Part shown: piece by piece, positions 5,521 to 12,242 of the stretch | Numbering within the stretch: the first letter of the stretch is position 1 | Layout: every line of letters begins with the position of its first letter | Source of the DNA: an uncultured Desulfarculaceae bacterium | GTDB lineage: Bacteria > Desulfobacterota > Desulfarculia > Desulfarculales > Desulfarculaceae | Assembly: GCA_937908275.1 (NCBI GenBank) | Contig: CALERA010000264.1 | Location: forward strand, 1-12,768 | Reading direction: 5' to 3' | DNA length: 12,768 bases | Translations under genes and position numbers: made by a program | Notes under the pieces: model-generated | Databases searched by the model: none | What the model saw: only the letters and a program-made list of their open reading frames with translations | What the model was told of the DNA's origin: nothing

Positions 5521-7428
5521 ATGTCACCGAGTCCGGAAAACCCCTCCCGCGTCAACCGCATCTTCACCGCCCTGATCTTCCTGGTCTCGGCGCCCCTGAC
5601 CCTGTTCCACCTCTACCTGGGGGTGGACACCGACCTCAACGTGCTCCAGCAGCGCATCGTGCACGTCTTCGCGATCATGCTGGTCTGGTGTCTCTACAAA
5701 TGCCGCGACCAACTGACCAGCGGCCGCTGGCTGGGAGGCGGAGCCTATGTCCTGATCCTGGCCCTGGCGGCGGTGGTGGGCGGCTACTACCTGTTCACCT
5801 CCGATCCCCAGTCCATCCTGGAGCGGGGGATCATGGGCATCAGCGAGCTGGACGCGCTCGCCGGCCTGGCCCTGCTGGCCCTGGTGCTCCTGACCAGCCA
5901 GCAGGCGGTGGGCCTGCCGCTGACCATCATCGCCGGGGCATTCCTGGCCTACGCCCTGCTGGGTCCCTACATGCCCGAGGTGGTGGCCCACAAGGGCTAT
6001 GACCTGGAGTACATCACCAGCTACCTGGCCTGGACCCTGGAGGGCCTTTTCGGCACCCCCATCGGGGCCTCGGTCTCCTTCGTCAGCCTCTACATCATCT
6101 TCGGCGAGCTGTTGGACCAGTTCGGGGCGGGCAAGTTCTTCATCGACATCGCCTACGCCCTGACCGGCCGCATGCGCGGCGGCCCGGCCGAGGCCGCGGT
6201 TCTCTCCTCGGCCATGATGGGCTCCATCAACGGCAGCGCGGTGGCCAACGTGGTCACCACCGGCACCTTCACCATCCCCCTGATGAAGCGGGTGGGCTAC
6301 CAGCCCCACTACGCCGGGGCGGTGGAGGCGGTGGCCTCCACCGGCGGCCAGATCCTGCCCCCGGTGATGGGCGCGGCGGCCTTCGTCATGGCCGACATGA
6401 CCGGCACCCCCTACGCCAACATCGTGCTGGCCGGCCTGTTGCCGGGCATCCTCTACTACCTCAGCCTGGGCCTGTCGGTCTATCTCCAGGCCGGCAAGCA
6501 GGGCCTGAAGGGCGAAAAGCGGGCCGACCTGCCCCGCTTCAAGGAGGTCTTCAGGGCCGGCTACTACCATCTGGTGCCGATCGCGGTCCTGATCTACCTG
6601 CTTTTGATCGTGGAGCTGTCGGCCAACTACGCCGCCATCTTCGCCATCGCGGTGCTCCTGGTGGTGGGCATCGTCAAGACCCTGCTCATCGAGCGCCGCT
6701 TCCCCCTGCGCGAGATCAAGGACGCCTTTGTCAAGGCGGCGGCCACCACCGCACCGGTGGCGGCGGCCTGCGCCTCGGCCGGCATCGTCATCGGCATCGT
6801 GAGCATGACCGGCATCGGGGTCAAGTTCACCCAGATCGTCTTCGATCTCTCGGGCAACAACCTGTTCCTGATGCTCCTGATGGTCATGGCCGCCTGCATC
6901 GTGCTGGGCATGGGCCTGCCCTCCACCGCGGCCTACGTCATCGCGGCCACGGTGGGGGCTCCGGCCCTGGTGGAGGCCGGGGTGCCGGCCCTGGCCGCCA
7001 ACATGTTCGTCTTCTACTTCGCCATCATCTCATTCATCACCCCGCCGGTGGCCATCGCGGCCTACGCCGGGGCGGGCATCGCCAAGTCCAACCCCACCCG
7101 CACCGGCTTCACCGCCTTCCGGCTGGGCTTCTCGGGCTTCGTGATCCCCTTCATCTACGTCTATCATCCGGCCCTTCTCATCGTGGACACCCCCACCCTG
7201 CCCACCCTGGCCATCCTGGGCCTGTCCCTGCTGGCGGTGGTGCTGATGGCCACCGCCCTGGAGGGCTGGGCCGGACGCCGCCTGAACCCGGTGCTGCGCC
7301 TGGCCATGCTGGGCGTGGCCGCCCTGACCATCATGCGCCAGACCAGCCTGAGCCTGTTGGGGGTGGCGGCCGCCCTGGCCATCATCGCCTTGGTCTTCTG
7401 GCAGTGGCGCCAGACCCGCGAGGAATAA
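5521..7428 (+). CDS. TRAP transporter permease, fused small and large subunits (DctQM, 4TM/12TM, TAXI-associated)
   Basis: Inner-membrane symporter subunit of 635 aa, normally driven by Na+ or H+ and fed by the TAXI receptor. The ATG at 5521 follows AGGAG (5509-5513) with 7 nt spacing. The N-terminal part (about 1-150) holds about four membrane helices corresponding to the small DctQ subunit. The rest is the DctM-type large subunit, with GSINGSAVANVVTTG (234-248), STGGQILPPVMGAAAFVMAD (273-292) and, in the second half, the matching repeat motifs MGLPSTAAYVIAA and FYFAIISFITPPVAIAAYAG. Single-chain fusions of this size are the rule for TAXI systems. It is the last gene of the operon, and a stem-loop in the convergent intergenic region follows. 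Confidence 0.93.
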   Translation: MSPSPENPSRVNRIFTALIFLVSAPLTLFHLYLGVDTDLNVLQQRIVHVFAIMLVWCLYKCRDQLTSGRWLGGGAYVLILALAAVVGGYYLFTSDPQSILERGIMGISELDALAGLALLALVLLTSQQAVGLPLTIIAGAFLAYALLGPYMPEVVAHKGYDLEYITSYLAWTLEGLFGTPIGASVSFVSLYIIFGELLDQFGAGKFFIDIAYALTGRMRGGPAEAAVLSSAMMGSINGSAVANVVTTGTFTIPLMKRVGYQPHYAGAVEAVASTGGQILPPVMGAAAFVMADMTGTPYANIVLAGLLPGILYYLSLGLSVYLQAGKQGLKGEKRADLPRFKEVFRAGYYHLVPIAVLIYLLLIVELSANYAAIFAIAVLLVVGIVKTLLIERRFPLREIKDAFVKAAATTAPVAAACASAGIVIGIVSMTGIGVKFTQIVFDLSGNNLFLMLLMVMAACIVLGMGLPSTAAYVIAATVGAPALVEAGVPALAANMFVFYFAIISFITPPVAIAAYAGAGIAKSNPTRTGFTAFRLGFSGFVIPFIYVYHPALLIVDTPTLPTLAILGLSLLAVVLMATALEGWAGRRLNPVLRLAMLGVAALTIMRQTSLSLLGVAAALAIIALVFWQWRQTREE

Positions 7429-7457
7429 CCTCCCCTTCTCCCAATCCCTCCTGCCTG

Positions 7458-7497
7458 AAAAAGACGGGGCGACCGGAGCCAAGACTCCGGCCGCCCC
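7458..7497 (-). terminator. Intrinsic terminator of the minus-strand Ton operon
   Basis: GGGGCG-A-CCGGAG (7466-7478) pairs with CTCCGG-C-CGCCCC (7485-7497): 12 bp with one A/C mismatch and a 6-nt loop. On the minus strand the stem is followed by GTC and five T residues (complement of 7458-7462). The plus side has no T-run, so it is a clear terminator only for the leftward operon, although the hairpin may also slow transcription arriving from the TRAP operon. Confidence 0.75.
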
Positions 7498-7519
7498 GCC
7501 GCCCTTCTGCTTCCGCCGG

Positions 7520-7547
7520 CCCGGGGTCGCCGCGACGCGGCCCCGGG
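7520..7547. other. Additional GC hairpin in the convergent intergenic region
   Basis: CCCGGGG (7520-7526) pairs with CCCCGGG (7541-7547). Inside, CCGC (7530-7533) pairs with GCGG (7537-7540) around GAC, leaving a 3-nt bulge. It lies 7 bp beyond the stop codon of the minus-strand gene and before the T-run terminator. It may protect the 3' end of either transcript. The rest of 7429-7554 shows nothing else. Confidence 0.5.
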
Positions 7548-7554
7548 TCCGGTC

Positions 7555-8085
7555 CTATCCCCGGCCCTGGGGCCGGGCGCGACCCTTCCACCAGAACCAG
7601 GCCCCGCCCAGCCAGAACAGCAACGACAGGCCCCAGACCGCCCGGACCCAGACCGGTTGCCCCGCCAGGCCGGGCGCATTGCCGGGCGCCGGCGCGGGCG
7701 TCGCGGCCTGGGCCTCCGCCCGCCAATCCAGGCTGGCCTCGGCCCGGTGGCCCTGGCCGTCCTCCAGCACCACCCGGTAGCTCCCCGGGGCGGTGGGCAG
7801 CCAGGCGAAGTTGCCCTGCTCGTCGGCATTGCCCACCTGGAAGGTCTGGCCTTGGGGGTCCAGCACCCTCACCTTGGCGTAGCTCATGGCCTCCCCGTCG
7901 CTGTACTCCACCCGCACCCAGGCCGCCGGACCGCGTCCGGTCTGGGCCGAGACCCCATGGGCCGCCGCCGGTCCAGCCCAGACCAGACCCAGCGTCAGGG
8001 CCAGGGCCGCCAGGGCGCGGGAGGGGCCCCGCCCCGGCCGGGGGCCGGGACGGAGCGAGGGGAGGCGAAATGACCTGAGACTCAT
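7555..8085 (-). CDS. Small periplasmic, C-terminally membrane-anchored protein, NikL-like
   Basis: Protein of 176 aa. The ATG at 8085 overlaps the upstream stop by 4 nt (ATGA), which implies translational coupling. An Arg/Pro-rich n-region (1-23), a hydrophobic core (24-37) and an AAA|HG cleavage site would leave His43 as the first residue of the mature protein. Residues about 55-122 form a carboxypeptidase-regulatory-like beta-sandwich (WVRVEYSDGEAMSYAKVRV, ADEQGNFAWLPTAPGSYRVV). This is followed by an Ala/Pro linker, a Trp-rich membrane helix (about 146-167) and a basic tail (KGRARPQGRG). The layout resembles NikL-type accessory proteins of nickel uptake systems, which fits the DUF4198 gene just upstream, but sequence likeness alone is weak evidence. 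It is the last gene of the Ton operon. Confidence 0.75.
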   Translation of the reverse strand: MSLRSFRLPSLRPGPRPGRGPSRALAALALTLGLVWAGPAAAHGVSAQTGRGPAAWVRVEYSDGEAMSYAKVRVLDPQGQTFQVGNADEQGNFAWLPTAPGSYRVVLEDGQGHRAEASLDWRAEAQAATPAPAPGNAPGLAGQPVWVRAVWGLSLLFWLGGAWFWWKGRARPQGRG

Positions 8086-8840
8086 TTCAGGTCAAAGGTC
8101 AACGCGGCCGAGTGGTAGAACTTGTCGCACTCGGCCGGGTTGCTGAAGGGCGTTTCGTGCTTGGCCAACACCAGCCACAGGCCCGGGTGCCAGGCCTTGA
8201 CCTTGGCCTGGCCCTGCTTGTCGGTCTTGGCCGCAAAGGCGAAGACGTTGCTCTCGCCACTGAAGCCGGCGAAGGTGGCGAAGATCTGGCAGCCGCCCAG
8301 GGGCTTGCCCTCGAACAGCACCTGGATCGGCAGTTCAGCCCCGGCCTTGAGACCGCCCGGGTTGGCCAGGGGCACGATCTCCAGGTTCTGGCCCACCGGC
8401 CGGGAGACGTCGCCCAAGGCCTGGCCCAGGTTGATCACCGCCTTGGCGTACTTCACCGAGCGGATGCACTGGGAGGCCCCGGGCACCTGGTTCTTGGGCT
8501 TGTCCTGGCTGCCCTCCGGGCTCTTGGTGTACCACTGGGCCTGGCGGCCGCCGACCGCCAGATAGCTGCCCTCGGCCAGGGGCGCGACACTCACGAAGTC
8601 CAGCTTCTCGCCGGCCTTGCACTCCACCCGGCCCTTGGCGCCCAGCAGGTAGGCCGGCATTAGTTTTTCGGCCTCGGTGCCCTCGCTGGCCGGGAAGGCG
8701 TGGCCATAGCCCACCAGGATGTGGGCCGGCTGGCCCACCTGGGGTTTGTCCAACGTGATCCACATATCGTGCGCCAGGGCCGGAGCCGCCAGCAGGGCGG
8801 CGGCCAGGGCCGCGAAAACGACGGCGATAATCTTGCGCAT
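8082..8840 (-). CDS. DUF4198 (COG5266, NikK-like) periplasmic protein, probable nickel/cobalt binding
   Basis: Periplasmic protein of 252 aa. The ATG at 8840 has AAGGAGG just upstream, 7 nt away. The signal peptide MRKIIAVVFAALAAALLAAPALA ends in ALA, so the mature protein starts HDMWITLDKP, with His24 at the new N-terminus. DUF4198 features follow: LVGYGHAFPASEG (42-54), AKAVINLG near 132-139 and the terminal block KHETPF...CDKFYHSAALTFD. Four cysteines (C74, C125, C184, C238) could form two disulfides. This family is linked to cobalt/nickel uptake, and here it lies 17 nt after a TonB-dependent receptor gene. It probably takes metal or a metal complex from the receptor in the periplasm. Iron or another metal cannot be excluded. 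Confidence 0.85.
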   Translation of the reverse strand: MRKIIAVVFAALAAALLAAPALAHDMWITLDKPQVGQPAHILVGYGHAFPASEGTEAEKLMPAYLLGAKGRVECKAGEKLDFVSVAPLAEGSYLAVGGRQAQWYTKSPEGSQDKPKNQVPGASQCIRSVKYAKAVINLGQALGDVSRPVGQNLEIVPLANPGGLKAGAELPIQVLFEGKPLGGCQIFATFAGFSGESNVFAFAAKTDKQGQAKVKAWHPGLWLVLAKHETPFSNPAECDKFYHSAALTFDLK

Positions 8841-8857
8841 GGAACTTCCTCCTTGGG

Positions 8858-10912
8858 TTACCAGTCGATGGTCAGGGTGAGATAGGCCGACAAGGGATCG
8901 CCGGGGGCGTAGGTCTTCTCGTTGTTGGTGTAGCCCACGTATTCCGAGTACTCGGTGTCAAACAGGTTGATCAGGTCCAGGGTCAGGCGGTAGCGCCTGT
9001 CGAAGCGGTAGGAGACCTGGGCGTCCACGGTCTGGAAGCCGTCGGCCTTGATGGTGTTGGCCGCGTCCACGTTCCAGTCGCTGACCCAGCGGTAGCGCAG
9101 CCTGCCGCCCAGGCCCAGCCCGGGTTCGTAGGCCAGTTCGGCGTTGAAGACGTTCTCCGGCACGCTGGCGATGTGGTTGTCCTCGCGCTGGGCGGTGCCG
9201 TCGAAGTAGTCGGTGTAGCGGGCGTCGATGTAGGCGTAGTCCAGGTGCAGGCGGACGTGCTTCCAGGGATAGAAGTTCAGTTCCGCCTCCAGGCCCTGGC
9301 GGCGGGTGGTGCCGGCGTTCTCCAGGGTGGTGGGATCGTCCAGCTTGGCCTGGAAATCGTCGGTGGTGTCCATCCGCCAGAGGGTGAACCCGAAGTCGGC
9401 CCACCTGACCGGCCGGCCGCGCAGACCGCCCTCGTACTGGGTGCGGATGGCCGGGTCCAGATAGGAGCGCTTCCAGAGATCGCGGTCCCGGGGCAGGGCG
9501 AAGCCCTTGCCGTAACCGGCGAACAGCTCGTAGTCATTGAAAAGGGTGTAGACCAGGGCCGCCTTGGGGCTGAAGATCTCCGGCCCGCTGCGGTCGTACT
9601 GCCCCGAGGGGATGCGCTCGTTGAGTTCGCCGGAGAACATGTCGTAGCGCCCGCCCACCACCAGGCGCAGGGGCTTGAAAATCTGGTAGTTCAGCTCGCT
9701 GTAGAGCGCGGTGGTGTAGAGGGTGATATCGAAATCCTGGTACTTGCTGCCCCGGGTGCGGCCGTTGCCCACGGTCAGGTTCCAGCGCTCGCGGTTCTCC
9801 TTCTCGTCCATGAAGTCCAGGCCCAGCACGAAGCGGGTCTCCCGCTCCAGCACCTTGCCCAGGTAGTTGTAGGACACCCCGGTGCCCACCACCTCGCGCT
9901 GGAAGAAGCGCTCGTCGCCGTAGTTGCTGCCCGCCTTCTGGCTGGAGCTGATCCAGTTCTGGTACCAGCGGGTGAAGTCCTGCTGGTGGGCCCAGGCGTA
10001 GAACATCAGCTTGGAGTTCTCGCTCAGCTTGTAGCGGGCGTCCACCCGGCCCTCGCCGCGCTTCTTCTTGCCGCCGTTGACATCGCTGACCGAGCGGCTG
10101 GGATTGGAGTCATAGACCGCCTGGGGGATGTAGCCCGGGGAGTCCCAGGTGGAGTTGAAGGCCCGCACGCTCAGGGTGGCGTCCAGGCGGTCGTTCAAGG
10201 CGTAGGTCCAGCGGCCGGCCGCGTTCTGCTTGTCCCAGGTGGAATTGTCCTGCCGGCCGTCGGTGTGGTAGATCTCGCCGGCGTAGACCTGGTCCAGCTT
10301 GCCGTCCCGGCGGGCGATGACCGCCACCGCGTCCTCGGTGTTGAAGCTGCCGTATTGCAGCTTCAGGCGGGTGAAATCGCCGGACTTGATGGTGTAGAAG
10401 GCCACCGAGCCGGCGCTGGCGTAGTTGCCGTACAGGGCCGAGGCCGGCCCCTTGACCACCTCCACCCGCTCGATCTCCTCGGGGATGATGTAGTTGGTGT
10501 CGGCGTAGCCATCGGTCTCGTTGAGCGGGATACCGTCCAGGAAGATGGCGGCGTCCGGCCCATGGGAGCAACTGGTGAAGCCGCGCATCTGGAAGGCGCT
10601 GGCGGTGCCGCCCTGGCGGTACTGGTTGATGGTGATCCCCGGGCTGAGCTTGAGGATGTCCAGGGGGGTGACGTAGATGCGGTCCACGATCTCGGCGTTG
10701 TCCAGCACCGTGGCGCTGGTGGCGGCCAGGCCCTCGCGCAGGGTGTCGCCGCGCACCACCACGTCGTCGAGCTTCAGGGTTTTTTTGCTCCCCTCTTCCG
10801 CGACACCGCCGCCGGCGGTCTTTTCTCCCGGCGGAGCCTCGGCCGCCGGGGCCGGGGCCATGGTCGACGCCAGGACCATGGCCGCGAAGATCATGATTTT
10901 CCAGCCTCTCAT
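8858..10912 (-). CDS. TonB-dependent outer-membrane receptor, probable metal or metallophore uptake
   Basis: Outer-membrane gated channel of 684 aa. The open frame extends upstream to 11017, but the ATG at 10912 is preferred because AGGAGG (10926-10921) lies 8 nt before it and a signal peptide starts there (cleavage near PAA|EA, residue 24). The TonB box is probably LDDVVVRGD (48-56). The plug (about 60-175) contains LDILKLSPGITINQYRQGG, QMRGFTSCSHGPDAAIFLDG and the family motif IERVEVVKGPASALYG (147-162). The beta-barrel fills the rest and ends in an aromatic residue (YLTLTIDW), as needed for outer-membrane assembly. A Cys/His pair in the plug (C115, H117) is unusual. The two genes downstream point to Ni/Co rather than cobalamin or siderophore-iron, but the ligand is not proven. 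Confidence 0.93.
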   Translation of the reverse strand: MRGWKIMIFAAMVLASTMAPAPAAEAPPGEKTAGGGVAEEGSKKTLKLDDVVVRGDTLREGLAATSATVLDNAEIVDRIYVTPLDILKLSPGITINQYRQGGTASAFQMRGFTSCSHGPDAAIFLDGIPLNETDGYADTNYIIPEEIERVEVVKGPASALYGNYASAGSVAFYTIKSGDFTRLKLQYGSFNTEDAVAVIARRDGKLDQVYAGEIYHTDGRQDNSTWDKQNAAGRWTYALNDRLDATLSVRAFNSTWDSPGYIPQAVYDSNPSRSVSDVNGGKKKRGEGRVDARYKLSENSKLMFYAWAHQQDFTRWYQNWISSSQKAGSNYGDERFFQREVVGTGVSYNYLGKVLERETRFVLGLDFMDEKENRERWNLTVGNGRTRGSKYQDFDITLYTTALYSELNYQIFKPLRLVVGGRYDMFSGELNERIPSGQYDRSGPEIFSPKAALVYTLFNDYELFAGYGKGFALPRDRDLWKRSYLDPAIRTQYEGGLRGRPVRWADFGFTLWRMDTTDDFQAKLDDPTTLENAGTTRRQGLEAELNFYPWKHVRLHLDYAYIDARYTDYFDGTAQREDNHIASVPENVFNAELAYEPGLGLGGRLRYRWVSDWNVDAANTIKADGFQTVDAQVSYRFDRRYRLTLDLINLFDTEYSEYVGYTNNEKTYAPGDPLSAYLTLTIDW

Positions 10913-10955
10913 GCCTTCATCCTCCTCTTTCCACGTTGTTGGGGTCTCGGCTGCA

Positions 10956-10984
10956 TTGACGGCGGGTGGAGAGAGGTGCACAAT
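10956..10984 (+). promoter_or_regulatory. Sigma70-like promoter on the strand opposite the Ton operon
   Basis: TTGACG (10956-10961, 5 of 6 to consensus) and CACAAT (10979-10984, 4 of 6) are separated by exactly 17 bp. It points away from the TonB-dependent receptor gene into the intergenic stretch and would start transcription near 10991. No coding gene lies downstream on this strand. Confidence 0.5.
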
Positions 10985-10995
10985 AAAGGCGCACC
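10975..10995. promoter_or_regulatory. Inverted repeat covering the -10 region, possible operator
   Basis: GGTGC (10975-10979) and GCACC (10991-10995) flank an 11-bp centre that contains most of the -10 element and the AT-rich ACAATAAAG. A dyad placed like this would let a repressor block the plus-strand promoter. It matches no Fur or NikR box that I recognise. Confidence 0.35.
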
Positions 10996-11129
10996 CGGGG
11001 CTTCGGCCCCTGGCCATGGGGGAGAGTGGCCGTGCGCGCCGGCCAAAGCTTGGACGGCCGCTCTCCCTTCTCCACGGTTCGCCGCGTCTACCTCATCGAC
11101 TCTCCCTTGCCGGCCCGGGGCCGGTTTTT
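10991..11129 (+). ncRNA. Putative small RNA antisense to the tonB-receptor intercistronic region (about 140 nt)
   Basis: The interval starts about 7 nt after a -10 element and ends in an intrinsic terminator. It folds in order: (1) GGGGC-UUCG-GCCCC (10997-11010), a C(UUCG)G tetraloop hairpin; (2) a 14-bp stem, 11020-11033 with 11054-11067, with one U·G pair and a nested CCAA/TTGG hairpin (11043-11053); (3) the terminator at 11110-11129. Strand-specific features favour the plus strand: the UUCG loop, the U·G pair (A·C on the minus strand) and the T-run. No short ORF closes inside it. A DNA-level role or mRNA structure on the minus strand remains possible. Confidence 0.45.
11110..11129 (+). terminator. 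Plus-strand intrinsic terminator beside the tonB stop codon
   Basis: CCGGCC (11110-11115) and GGCCGG (11119-11124) pair around CGG and are followed directly by TTTTT (11125-11129). The T-run lies on the plus strand, opposite to all neighbouring genes, so it cannot end the tonB transcript. It would stop plus-strand transcription 10 bp short of the tonB stop codon. Confidence 0.7.
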
Positions 11130-11139
11130 CATTTCCAGC

Positions 11140-11820
11140 TCAGCTCAGCTCGAAGGCCACGGTCAGCTCCAGGCGCAGGCCATGGCCGCCGGCCCGGATC
11201 ATGCCCGCCGGCGGGGCCGGGAATGGCGCCGCCCGTTGCACCGCCTCCAGGGCGGCCTGGTCCAGCTCCGGGCTGCCGGAGCCGCGCTTGACCCGGCAGT
11301 CGCTCAACTCGCCCTTGGGTCCGATGGCGAAGCTCAGGGCCACCCGCCCCTCGATCTGGCGGCGGCGGGCCTGGTTGGGATAGCGCTTCTCGCGCTCGAT
11401 GCGCCAGCGCACGGTCTCGTAATAAGCCTCCTGGTCGGCCCGGCCCACCGGGGCGCTGGGCGCGGCCAGTCCCACCCCGCCCAGGCCGGCCACCGCCGTC
11501 GGGGCGGCCTCGGCCATGACGTCCCTGGCATCGGCCGGCAGGGGCGACAGCTCCTGGGGTTGGGGCACCGGCAGGGGGTTGCGCCGCACCTCCAGGGGAT
11601 TGGCGGCCTGGGGCTCGTTGGTCTGGGGCGGGCGCAGGCGGGGCCGGGGCAGGGAGCGGGCCGGTGGGGCCTGGTCCAGCAGCCCCACCCGGATCACGGA
11701 ATAGGTGCGCACGTCCAGCAGGCCGCTGACGTGCAGGATCAGCCCCAGGTGCACCAGGAGCGAGACCCCCAGGAAGACGCGCAGGGGCCAGTTGGGCCGC
11801 TTGGCAATGGCCATTGCCAT
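11140..11820 (-). CDS. tonB: TonB family energy transducer
   Basis: Inner-membrane-anchored periplasmic protein of 226 aa that carries energy from ExbB-ExbD to the outer-membrane receptor. The ATG at 11820 starts 2 nt after the exbD stop, with AAGGA about 9 nt upstream. The single membrane helix (about 13-31) holds SLLVH (20-24), matching the S-x3-H motif needed in E. coli TonB. A Pro-rich linker follows (52-94: PPARSLPRPRLRPP, NPLPVPQPQELSPLP). The C-terminal TonB domain (about 140-226) shows RYPNQARRRQIEGRV, FAIGPKGEL and a final VAFEL strand. The linker is short and poor in the classical Glu-Pro/Lys-Pro repeats. The set of its own ExbB, ExbD and receptor suggests a system-specific TonB. 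Confidence 0.93.
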   Translation of the reverse strand: MAMAIAKRPNWPLRVFLGVSLLVHLGLILHVSGLLDVRTYSVIRVGLLDQAPPARSLPRPRLRPPQTNEPQAANPLEVRRNPLPVPQPQELSPLPADARDVMAEAAPTAVAGLGGVGLAAPSAPVGRADQEAYYETVRWRIEREKRYPNQARRRQIEGRVALSFAIGPKGELSDCRVKRGSGSPELDQAALEAVQRAAPFPAPPAGMIRAGGHGLRLELTVAFELS

Positions 11821-11822
11821 GG

Positions 11823-12230
11823 CTAGAAGTCCTTCTCCGTGGCCAGGTACAGCGACCCGGCCCCGGCGGCCTTGGCCATGTCCATCACCTTCACCGCCTG
11901 GTTCAGCACCACCCGGCGGTCGGCCTTGATGAAGACCTGGGCGTCCTTGCGCCCGGCGATGCGCTGGCGGATGCGCTCCAGCAGGGCGTCCAGGGGCACC
12001 TCGTCCTGGCCCAGCAGCACCCGGCCGTCCTGGGCCACGTAGATGGTGATCTGCTGCTCCAGTTGGGCCGAGGCCGAACGGGCCTGGGGCAGCTTGAGGT
12101 CAATGGCCTCGTCCACCATGAAGTTGGTGGTGAGCAGGAAGTAGATCAGCAGCAGGAAGACGATGTCGATCAGCGAGGTCAGCGGCAGCGTCACCCCGGC
12201 CCGCTGTCTGGGCTTGGCGTGTCTGAGCAT
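11823..12230 (-). CDS. exbD: ExbD/TolR-type biopolymer transport protein
   Basis: Inner-membrane subunit of the proton-driven ExbB-ExbD motor, 135 aa. The ATG at 12230 has GGAAGGGGG just upstream, 12 nt after the exbB stop. A short cytoplasmic N-terminus (RHAKPRQRAGVTLPLTSL) leads into the only membrane helix, where D22 in LIDIVFLLLIYFLL matches the essential aspartate of ExbD (D25 in E. coli). The periplasmic domain includes DLKLPQA, ITIYVAQDGRVLL and the VFIKADRRV segment of the family. TolR is the main alternative, but the tonB and receptor neighbours favour ExbD. Confidence 0.93.
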   Translation of the reverse strand: MLRHAKPRQRAGVTLPLTSLIDIVFLLLIYFLLTTNFMVDEAIDLKLPQARSASAQLEQQITIYVAQDGRVLLGQDEVPLDALLERIRQRIAGRKDAQVFIKADRRVVLNQAVKVMDMAKAAGAGSLYLATEKDF

Positions 12231-12242
12231 CGCGCCCCCTTC

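Noticed and set aside
10913..11017. Upstream extension of the receptor reading frame to 11017
   Set aside because: The added 35 residues would place a hydrophilic stretch before the signal peptide, and the ATG at 10912 has a strong ribosome binding site.
11110..11129. Terminator for tonB
   Set aside because: The hairpin is next to tonB, but the T-run is on the plus strand. On the minus strand the run is A residues preceding the stem.
10913..11139. Cobalamin riboswitch upstream of the TonB-dependent receptor gene
   Set aside because: On the minus strand there is no recognisable B12-box (AGCCAGGAGACCTGCC-like) and no matching core helices. A GCCACT stretch alone is not enough.
9173..11383. 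Long plus-strand open frame (736 codons) opposite the TonB-dependent receptor and tonB
   Set aside because: It is antisense to two clear genes, has a Val/Gly/Ala-heavy composition typical of a GC-rich shadow frame and shows no recognisable domain.
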